Below are positions 35,936 to 42,856 of a stretch of DNA of 64,000 nucleotides, piece after piece; the stretch's first letter is position 1; each line of letters starts with the position of its first letter. Position numbers and translations under genes: made by a program. The notes beneath the pieces were generated by a model. The model was given only the letters and a program-made list of their open reading frames with translations. It did no database searches and was not told the origin of the DNA. Where the stretch lies: NCBI RefSeq assembly GCF_033842475.1, contig NZ_JAWXYB010000018.1, positions 434,001-498,000 on the forward strand, in the 5' to 3' direction. The DNA comes from Acidiphilium acidophilum (GTDB lineage Bacteria; Pseudomonadota; Alphaproteobacteria; Acetobacterales; Acetobacteraceae).

Positions 35936-36643
35936 ATGGAGTCAGCGCGATCTTGTCGTCATTCGGAAAATCATCAGAAAAATACTGGTGATTTCGATTC
36001 GCACCCTGCGGGGGCGGTGGGCGGATGGCTTGGTGGGCTGCTGGCCGGGGCGGTGCATGAGGTCGGGGGTGGTGAGGCCGTTACTGGATTTGCGGTGCGG
36101 CTGATGGCGCTTGCGGGGGAGGCGCCGATCGTCTGGATCGGGGATCGGCTCGATCTGTATCCGCCGGGGCTGATGCAGAGCGCGATCGATCCGGCGCGGT
36201 TGATTCTGGCCGAGGCGAAGGACGAGATCGACCGGTTGGCGGCGCTGGAGATTGCGTTGCGCGGCGGGATGCACGGGGTGGTCGTGGCGCGTGCAGTATC
36301 GCGGCTGGCGGCGCGGAAACTGGCGTTGGCGGCGCGTTGCGGTGGGGGGTTGGGGCTGGTTTTGCGTGCCGGGGCGGCGAGCGACTCGGCGGCCTTTGCG
36401 GCGCGCTGGCGGATCGAGGCGGCGCGGTCCGGGCCGGGACGGCAGGGGGGAACGCGCTGGCGGGCCGAGCTGATTTATGCGCGGGGCCGCAATCCCGGGG
36501 TGTTTCTGATCGAGGCTGGTGGTCATGAATCGTCGTCTGCTCTCGTGCTGGTTTCCGAATTTCAGCGATCCGGCGATGGCCGGAGACAGTTCGGAGACGG
36601 TCCGGGTGGACGGGTGGCGGGCGGAGGGGCGGTTGCTGCATGA
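35936..36643 (+). CDS. imuA: SOS mutagenesis accessory protein ImuA
   Basis: A 235-residue RecA/SulA-like protein that works with ImuB and DnaE2 in damage-induced mutagenesis. Seen are GAVHEVGGGEAVTGFAVRLM, IVWIGDRLDLYPPGLM, ILAEAKDEIDRLAALEIAL and RWRAELIYARGRNPGVFLIEA, which follow the ImuA plan of a RecA-like core. The ATG directly abuts the SOS box. The last 40 residues or so are Gly/Arg-rich, overlap the start of imuB by 119 bp and do not look like ImuA; a shorter ancestral end with later read-through is possible. Confidence 0.82.
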   Translation: MESARSCRHSENHQKNTGDFDSHPAGAVGGWLGGLLAGAVHEVGGGEAVTGFAVRLMALAGEAPIVWIGDRLDLYPPGLMQSAIDPARLILAEAKDEIDRLAALEIALRGGMHGVVVARAVSRLAARKLALAARCGGGLGLVLRAGAASDSAAFAARWRIEAARSGPGRQGGTRWRAELIYARGRNPGVFLIEAGGHESSSALVLVSEFQRSGDGRRQFGDGPGGRVAGGGAVAA

Positions 36644-37922
36644 GCGGGCGCTGTGGTGCCACGGGTTCACGCCGCTCGCCGCCGTCGATCCGCCCGATGG
36701 CATTCTCCTCGATATCACCGGCTGCGCGCATCTGTTCGGTGGTGAGGCCGGGTTGGTGCGGCGGCTTCGCGCGGTCTGGCCGGAGGCGCGGATCGCCATT
36801 GCCGGGACCGCGGCGGCGGCCTGGGCGCTGGCGCATTACGGGCCGGGTGGGGCGGGACCTGAACGAGGCCATGAAAGCCACGAAGGCCACGAAGGCAATG
36901 TAGGCAATGAGGACGATGCGGGCGATGAGGGGCGGATCGAGGATCTGCCTTTGGCCGCGCTGCGGATTGCCGATGCGACCATCGCGCGGTTGCGTCGGCT
37001 CGGGTTGCGGCGGATCGGGGAGGTGTTGCGCCTTTCGCGGGGCGAGATCCGTGCCGGGTTCGGGGCCGATATGGGGTTGCGGCTCGACCGGTTGCGCGGG
37101 TATGCGCCCGAGGCCCTGCATTTTCTGGCCCCGCCGGTCGATTGGCGGGTCGTCGGGTTTCATCCTGAGGCTTTGTTCACCGCCGAGCAGTTGCGGGCGG
37201 CGTTGATGCGGCTGGTGGCGGCGCTTTGCGCGCGGCTGGCGGCAGCGGAATCCGGGTTGATCGGGGTCGAGGCGCAGTATTACCGGGTCGATGCGCGGCG
37301 TCTGGTCGACCGGATCGGGTTTGCCGCGCCGACGCGGGATCGGGAGCATGTTGCGCGGCTGCTGGGGGAGCGGTTGCGGCAGATCGATCCGGGGTTCGGG
37401 ATCGAGGCGATCGCGCTGGTGGGCGAGGTGGCGGGTCTGCCGCCGGGGCAGGTGGAACTGGCCGGCCGGGCGGCCCCCGATTACGCGCCGACCATCGACC
37501 GGTTGATGCGCAGGGTGGCGTTGTTTCGGCTGGCGCCGGTCGCCACGCATATTCCCGAGCGAGCGATGCGCCGGGTGAGGGTGACCGGTTCGGCGGCGGG
37601 CTGGACGATGGCGGACGATCCGCGCCCGGTGCGGCTGTTCGCGCGGCCCGAGCCGATCGGGGTGATGGCGCCGGTGCCGGACGATCCGCCCCGGATGATC
37701 CGCTGGCGGGATGTTGCCTATCGGATCGCGGCGGCGACCGGGCCGGAACGGATCGCGCGGGATTGGTGGCGGCACGAGCCGGCTTCGGTGCGGCCGGAGA
37801 GCGAGCGCATCCGCGATTATTATGCGGTGGAAACCGAGGCGGGCGAGCGGTTCTGGGTGTTTCGCGCCGGGGTGCATCGGGGCGAGGCCGTGCCGCGCTG
37901 GTTCATCCACGGGGTATTCTGA
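36525..37922 (+). CDS. imuB: Y-family polymerase-like adaptor ImuB
   Basis: A 465-residue DinB/UmuC-related protein. Family members lack the polymerase acidic residues and instead link the beta clamp, ImuA and DnaE2. The N-terminus reads RRLLSCWFPNFS; GILLDITGCAHLFGGEAGLV and LRRLGLRRIGEVLRL (helix-hairpin-helix) are typical. The C-terminal region ends in RFWVFRAGVHRGEAVPRWFI, common to ImuB. ATG 36525 has GAGG upstream. Residues of about 112-135 are a His/Glu/Gly-rich insert from a short DNA repeat, placed between two conserved parts. It overlaps dnaE2 by 1 bp (TGATG). Confidence 0.92.
   Translation: MNRRLLSCWFPNFSDPAMAGDSSETVRVDGWRAEGRLLHERALWCHGFTPLAAVDPPDGILLDITGCAHLFGGEAGLVRRLRAVWPEARIAIAGTAAAAWALAHYGPGGAGPERGHESHEGHEGNVGNEDDAGDEGRIEDLPLAALRIADATIARLRRLGLRRIGEVLRLSRGEIRAGFGADMGLRLDRLRGYAPEALHFLAPPVDWRVVGFHPEALFTAEQLRAALMRLVAALCARLAAAESGLIGVEAQYYRVDARRLVDRIGFAAPTRDREHVARLLGERLRQIDPGFGIEAIALVGEVAGLPPGQVELAGRAAPDYAPTIDRLMRRVALFRLAPVATHIPERAMRRVRVTGSAAGWTMADDPRPVRLFARPEPIGVMAPVPDDPPRMIRWRDVAYRIAAATGPERIARDWWRHEPASVRPESERIRDYYAVETEAGERFWVFRAGVHRGEAVPRWFIHGVF
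36861..36930. repeat. Short tandem repeat inside imuB
   Basis: Degenerate 9-bp units of the type GCCACGAAG, followed by related GGCAATGAG-like units, encode a low-complexity HESHEGHEG-type stretch. The repeat keeps the reading frame. It looks like a short repeat expansion or insertion in a non-conserved loop of ImuB. Confidence 0.6.
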
Positions 37923-40900
37923 TGGATTATGCCGAATTGGCGGCGGCGAGTGCGTTCAGTTTTCTGGAGGCGGCATCGTCGCCCGAGGAAATGGTGGCGC
38001 AGGCGGCGGCATTGGGTCTGTCCGCGCTGGGGATTGCCGACCGGAACACGCTGGCCGGGGTGGTGCGGGCGCATGGGGTGGCGAAGGCGGCGCGGTTGCG
38101 GCTGCTGGTGGGGGCGCGGCTCGGGTTCGAGGATATCCCCGATATCATCTGCTATCCGCGGGATCGGGCGGCCTGGGGGCGGTTGTGCCGGTTGCTCAGC
38201 CTTGGCAAATCGCGGGCGGCCAAGGGGGCGTGCCTGCTGCATGAGGCGGATCTGGCGGCGCATGGCGCGGGGCAGAGTTTGATCGTGATGCCGCCGGACC
38301 GGCTGGATGGGGGGTTTGCCGCCGCGCTCGGGCGGGTGGCGGCGGATCATCGCGGGCGGGTGCATCTGGCCGCGCGCCGGCGGTATCGTGCGGATGATGC
38401 GGCGTTTCTCGCGGCGCTGGGCGATGCGGCGCGGCGGGCGGGGGTGGGGTTGCTCGCGGTGAACGATGCGCTGTTTCATGTGCCGGAGCGGCGGGACTTG
38501 CAGGATGTGATGCGCTGCATCCGGTTCGGCTGTGCGATCGGGGAGGCGGGGATGCGGCTGGAGCCGCATGGCGAGCGGCATCTGAAGCCGCCCGGGGAGA
38601 TGCGGCGGTTGTTCCGGGGCTATGAGGCGGCGATTGCGGCGCAGGCGGAATTGCTCGCGGTGGTGGGGTTCAGCCTCGATGAGCTGCGCTACGAATATCC
38701 CGATGAGCCGGTGCCCCCCTGGGTGACGCCGGATGAGCATCTGGCGGCGCTGGCGCGGGCGGGGGCGGCGTGGCGTTATCCCGAGGGCGTGCCGCCGGCG
38801 ATCGGGCGGACCATCGAGCGGGAACTCGGGCTGATCGCGCGGCTCGATTATGCGCGGTATTTTCTGACCGTGCACGATATCGTGCGGTTTGCCCACAGCC
38901 AGGGGATTTTGTGCCAGGGGCGGGGGTCGGCGGCGAATTCGGCGGTGTGTTTCGCGCTCGGGATCACCGCGGTCGACCCCGCCGAGATCGATCTGCTGTT
39001 CGAGCGCTTCGTTTCGGCGGAACGGCGCGAGCCGCCGGACATCGATGTCGATTTCGAGCATGAGCGGCGCGAGGAGGTGATTCAGTATATATATAGGCGC
39101 TACGGGCGCGACCGGGCGGCGATTGCGGCGACGGTGATCCATTTCCGGCCGCGCAGCGCGATCCGCGAGGTGGGCAAGGTGCTCGGGCTTTCGGAAGGGA
39201 TGACGGCGGCGCTGGCGGCGCAGAGCTGGAATCCGGGGGATGAGCTGTGGCCGGACGAGCGGGTGGTGGAGGCCGGGCTCGATCCGGGCGATCCGGCGCT
39301 GCGCCATGCGGTGCGGCTCGCGCGCGAATTGGTCGGGTTGCCGCGGCATTTGTCGCAGCATGTCGGTGGGTTCGTGCTGACCCGGGCGCGGCTGGACGAG
39401 ACCGTGCCGATCGGGCCGGCTGCGATGCCGGGGCGCAGTTTCATCGAATGGGACAAGGACGATATCGACGCGCTGGGGATGATGAAGGTCGATGTGCTGG
39501 CGCTCGGCATGCTCACCTGTATTCGCAAATGTTTCGCGATGCTGGGGATTGGCGGGCTGGCCGAGGTGCCGCGCGAGGACCCTGTGGTTTACGATATGCT
39601 GTGCCGGGGCGATTCGCTCGGGGTGTTTCAGGTCGAGAGCCGGGCGCAGATGAACATGCTGCCGCGGTTGAAGCCGCGGACATTCTACGATCTGGTGATC
39701 GAGGTGGCGATCGTGCGGCCCGGGCCGATTCAGGGCGACATGGTCCATCCCTATTTGCGGCGGCGGCAGGGGCTGGAAGTGCCCGATTTTCCGGAACCCG
39801 ATGGCGCGCACGGGCCGCCCGACGAATTGCGGCGGGTGCTGGGGCGGACCCTCGGCGTGCCGCTGTTCCAGGAGCAGGCGATGCGGATTGCGATCGAGGC
39901 GGCGCGGTTCACCGCCGAGGAGGCCAATGCGCTGCGCCGCGCGATGGCGACGTTCCGCAATGTCGGCACGATCCATAAATTCCATGCCCAGATGGTCGAG
40001 GGCATGGTGGCGCGGGGGTATGAGCGGGATTTCGCCGAGCGGTGCTTCAAGCAGATCGAAGGCTTCGGGACGTATGGGTTTCCCGAGAGTCATGCGGCGA
40101 GTTTCGCGCATCTGGTTTATGTCTCGGCGTGGCTGAAGTGCCATCATCCGGCGGAATTCGCGGCGGCATTGCTCAATTCGCAGCCGATGGGGTTTTATGC
40201 GCCGGCGCAGATCGTGCGCGATGTCCGCGACCATGGGGTTGCGGTGCGGGCGGCGGATGTCAATGCGAGCGGGTGGGATTGCGCGATCGAAGCCGGGGCG
40301 CTGCGGTTGGGGTTGCGGGTGATCGAGGGGTTTCGGGCCGAGTGGGCGGAGCGGATCGTGGCCGGGCCTTGGTATGCGACGATCGATGATCTGGCGCATC
40401 TGCCGCGATCGGCGCTCGACCTGCTGGCCGATGCCGGGGCGTTGCGCAGCCTGGGGCTCGATCGCCGGGCGGCGCTCTGGCGGGTGGGGACGATGCCGGC
40501 CGGAGATCTGCCGTTGTTTGCCGGGGCGGGGCCGAGGGCGGCGGTGCCCGCGCTGCCGGCGATGAGCGCGGGCGAGCATGTTACGGCGGATTACCGGCTC
40601 ACCGGGCTTTCGCTGCGGGCGCATCCGCTCGCCTTGCTGCGCGGGGCGCCGGCGCTCGCCGGGGCGCGGGGCTGTGCGGCGGCGCGGGAGGCGCGGGATG
40701 GGGCGCGGATCGTGGTCGCGGGGGTCGTTGTGGTGCGCCAGCGGCCGGGGAGTGCGAAGGGCACCGTGTTCATCACGATCGAGGATGAGACCGGGATTGC
40801 CAATCTGGTGGTCTGGCCATCGCTGGTGGAGGGGCTGCGGGGCGTGATTATCGGGGCGGTTCTGGTGCTGGTCGAGGGGCGGGTGCAGCGGAGTGCCGAG

Positions 40901-41059
40901 GGGGTTGTTCATGTCGTGGTTGAGGGATTGAGCGATCTGTCGTTTCTGATCGGCACGCTCGATGTGGCGCGCGCGCCGGCCGATGAGATGCCGCTGCCAC
41001 CGCGCATGGGGCATCCGCGGCATGAACGGATCATGCGCAAGAGCCGTGATTTTCATTGA
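37922..41059 (+). CDS. dnaE2: Error-prone DNA polymerase III alpha subunit DnaE2
   Basis: A 1045-residue C-family polymerase that performs error-prone bypass of damage in the SOS response. The N-terminal PHP domain begins YAELAAASAFSFLEAASSPEEM and differs from DnaE1. The catalytic region holds the acidic block PPDIDVDFEHERREEVIQYI and, earlier, GILCQGRGSAANSAVCFALG. YGFPESHAASFAHLVYVSAW and the C-terminal OB fold (VVVRQRPGSAKGTVFITIED) complete the family plan. It starts at ATG 37922, overlapping the imuB stop, so imuA-imuB-dnaE2 read as one LexA-controlled operon. Confidence 0.96.
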   Translation: MDYAELAAASAFSFLEAASSPEEMVAQAAALGLSALGIADRNTLAGVVRAHGVAKAARLRLLVGARLGFEDIPDIICYPRDRAAWGRLCRLLSLGKSRAAKGACLLHEADLAAHGAGQSLIVMPPDRLDGGFAAALGRVAADHRGRVHLAARRRYRADDAAFLAALGDAARRAGVGLLAVNDALFHVPERRDLQDVMRCIRFGCAIGEAGMRLEPHGERHLKPPGEMRRLFRGYEAAIAAQAELLAVVGFSLDELRYEYPDEPVPPWVTPDEHLAALARAGAAWRYPEGVPPAIGRTIERELGLIARLDYARYFLTVHDIVRFAHSQGILCQGRGSAANSAVCFALGITAVDPAEIDLLFERFVSAERREPPDIDVDFEHERREEVIQYIYRRYGRDRAAIAATVIHFRPRSAIREVGKVLGLSEGMTAALAAQSWNPGDELWPDERVVEAGLDPGDPALRHAVRLARELVGLPRHLSQHVGGFVLTRARLDETVPIGPAAMPGRSFIEWDKDDIDALGMMKVDVLALGMLTCIRKCFAMLGIGGLAEVPREDPVVYDMLCRGDSLGVFQVESRAQMNMLPRLKPRTFYDLVIEVAIVRPGPIQGDMVHPYLRRRQGLEVPDFPEPDGAHGPPDELRRVLGRTLGVPLFQEQAMRIAIEAARFTAEEANALRRAMATFRNVGTIHKFHAQMVEGMVARGYERDFAERCFKQIEGFGTYGFPESHAASFAHLVYVSAWLKCHHPAEFAAALLNSQPMGFYAPAQIVRDVRDHGVAVRAADVNASGWDCAIEAGALRLGLRVIEGFRAEWAERIVAGPWYATIDDLAHLPRSALDLLADAGALRSLGLDRRAALWRVGTMPAGDLPLFAGAGPRAAVPALPAMSAGEHVTADYRLTGLSLRAHPLALLRGAPALAGARGCAAAREARDGARIVVAGVVVVRQRPGSAKGTVFITIEDETGIANLVVWPSLVEGLRGVIIGAVLVLVEGRVQRSAEGVVHVVVEGLSDLSFLIGTLDVARAPADEMPLPPRMGHPRHERIMRKSRDFH

Positions 41060-41129
41060 GGCGGTGAGCGAACGTAATGGTCTGTTAACTATTCAGGGTC
41101 ATACTCCGGTCAGAACGAGAGGATGAGTT

Positions 41130-41642
41130 ATGGCCAAGACCCCGACTGCCCCGCGCCCGAGTCAGAGCGATGCCGTGCCCGCGAGCGACGATGCGGCGAC
41201 GGTTCCCGCGAAGACGCGATCGAAGCTGCTGCTGTTCGGCGCACCGGTCGCGCTGCTGCTGGTGCTGGGGGGCGGGCTCTGGTTCAGCGGCGCGCTGTCC
41301 GGCCTGATGGGCGGGCACAAGCCGATCCGTGTGTCAGGGCCGGTCTTCATCAAGGTGCCGGAGATCGTCGCCAATCTGAATGTGACGGACGGGCGGGATT
41401 CCTATGCCAAGCTGGAGGCGACGCTGGAATTGGCGAACTCGGCCTCCGCTGCCGAGGTCAGGCACGATATGCCGCGCATCATCGATGTATTCCAGACCTA
41501 TCTGCGGGCGATGCATCCCAGCGAGTTGCAGGGGGCTTCCGGCACCTACCGCCTGCGCGAGGCGTTGATCAACCGGGTGCGGATTGCGGCGGCACCGAAC
41601 GTGATCCGCAATGTGCTGTTCGAGGAACTGATCGTTCAGTGA
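41130..41642 (+). CDS. fliL: Flagellar basal-body protein FliL
   Basis: A 170-residue single-pass inner-membrane protein that surrounds the stators and supports motor torque. Residues of about 30-52 form the membrane helix (LLLFGAPVALLLVLGGGLWF). The periplasmic stomatin-like domain has GPVFIKVPEIVANLN, YAKLEATLELAN and the late LREALINRVRIAAAPNVIRN followed by VLFEELIVQ, the usual FliL ending. ATG 41130 follows GAGAGGA. It starts the rightward flagellar run, 70 bp after the mutagenesis cassette. Confidence 0.93.
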   Translation: MAKTPTAPRPSQSDAVPASDDAATVPAKTRSKLLLFGAPVALLLVLGGGLWFSGALSGLMGGHKPIRVSGPVFIKVPEIVANLNVTDGRDSYAKLEATLELANSASAAEVRHDMPRIIDVFQTYLRAMHPSELQGASGTYRLREALINRVRIAAAPNVIRNVLFEELIVQ

Positions 41643-41673
41643 AACGATCCATGCGAGGGGAAAGGGATTTCCG

Positions 41674-42141
41674 ATGATCCACACATATCGTGATGTTGCC
41701 GGGTGGATCTTCCAGATCGGCCTGTTCGGCATCTTGCTGGCCACTCTGGTTTATGCCCGCCGGCTCGAAGCCATGCTGCAACGCATCCGGCGCGATGAAG
41801 GGGGGTTTCAGGCCGCCCTGCCGCAGATGGATGCGGCGATTTCGGCGGCGAATGCGGCTGCCGAGCGCCTGATGGCCGATGCGGGCCGGGCGGATGCGGG
41901 GTTGCGGCAGTCTTGCGATGCGGCGGACGCGATGATCCGCCGGCTCGATGATCTGTTGAGGCAGGCGGCGGGTACGGCGTCGGTCGGGGACGTGGCGGTA
42001 CCGGTCGCGGATGTCGAGGTGAAGCGCGCCCGCGCGGCGCCGGTTCGGCCGCCGATGCGCTCGTTGACGCCGCGTCGTTCGGCAAAACCGCAAAGCCGGA
42101 CCGAACGCGATCTGGCGCGGATGCTGAGCGATGCGTCCTGA
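41674..42141 (+). CDS. DUF6468 (PflI-like) flagellar membrane protein
   Basis: A 155-residue protein with one N-terminal transmembrane helix (WIFQIGLFGILLATLVYARRL) and a helical cytoplasmic part with alanine-rich coiled-coil (residues 55-110). The last 40 residues are basic and Pro/Arg-rich. Size and place between fliL and motE fit the DUF6468 family, which includes the Caulobacter flagellum-positioning protein PflI. A role in placing or assembling the basal body is inferred. It overlaps the next gene by 11 bp. Confidence 0.75.
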   Translation: MIHTYRDVAGWIFQIGLFGILLATLVYARRLEAMLQRIRRDEGGFQAALPQMDAAISAANAAAERLMADAGRADAGLRQSCDAADAMIRRLDDLLRQAAGTASVGDVAVPVADVEVKRARAAPVRPPMRSLTPRRSAKPQSRTERDLARMLSDAS

Positions 42142-42856
42142 ATCCGGGGGCTGGCGTGAGCGCCTGAGGGGGCGGCGCGCGAACGGGTTTCGGGCCTATC
42201 TGCCGATCCGGCTGTTGCCGTTGCTCATCGTCGGGCTGGTCTGTGCGATCATGGTGAAATCGGTCGGGCTTATCGAGGCGGCGTTCGCGCAGTCGAGCGG
42301 GCCGGGTACCACCGGATCGACCGGCGCGCCGGCCAGGCCTTACCATCCTGTGGCCAACTGGACCGATCGGCCACCGCCGCCGCCACTGTGCAAGCCCGAT
42401 CCGTTCAGCGAGGCCGGAGAGACGAAAATTCTGCTCGCTTTGAAGCAGCGGGCCGGTCTGCTCGATCAGCGTGCCGCCGCGCTGGCCCGCGAACGCCAGG
42501 AACTCGATGCGACCCGTGTTGCGCTCACCCGTCAGCTGGCGGCTCTCAAACCGGTGGCGGCACGGCTGGAGGCGCTGAAGGCACGGCATCAGGCACGCGA
42601 CGATGCGAAATGGGCGGCCCTGGTCGCGACCTACGGGGCGATGGAGCCCCGCGATGCGGCGAGGATTTTCGATGGGCTGGAGCCCACGATCGTATTCAAC
42701 GTCCTGCGGCGGATGAACGACCGCAAATCCGCGGCGATTCTGGCCGATATGTCGCCGCCGAAGGCGCAACTCGTTACCGAGCGGCTGGCCGGCGAGCCGG
42801 AACCGGTTACGGCATTGCAGCCCGCCAACGCGCTGTTGCCGGATGGGGCGCCATGA
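42131..42856 (+). CDS. motE: Flagellar motor chaperone MotE-like protein
   Basis: A 241-residue protein with a membrane or signal-anchor helix at about residues 28-48 (LPIRLLPLLIVGLVCAIMV). A periplasmic coiled coil follows at about residues 100-160 (LLDQRAAALARERQELDATR). The C-terminal MgtE-N-like domain has YGAMEPRDAARIFDGL and VLRRMNDRKSAAILADMSP, the MotE signature. In alphaproteobacteria MotE helps fold or stabilise MotC and lies in the flagellar cluster. It overlaps the preceding and following genes by 11 and 4 bp, so translation is coupled. Confidence 0.88.
   Translation: MRPESGGWRERLRGRRANGFRAYLPIRLLPLLIVGLVCAIMVKSVGLIEAAFAQSSGPGTTGSTGAPARPYHPVANWTDRPPPPPLCKPDPFSEAGETKILLALKQRAGLLDQRAAALARERQELDATRVALTRQLAALKPVAARLEALKARHQARDDAKWAALVATYGAMEPRDAARIFDGLEPTIVFNVLRRMNDRKSAAILADMSPPKAQLVTERLAGEPEPVTALQPANALLPDGAP

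Noticed and set aside
37820-41056. A leftward open frame of about 1078 codons opposite dnaE2
   Set aside because: It is Pro/Arg/His/Gln-rich shadow sequence without recognisable motifs, while DnaE2 is beyond doubt.
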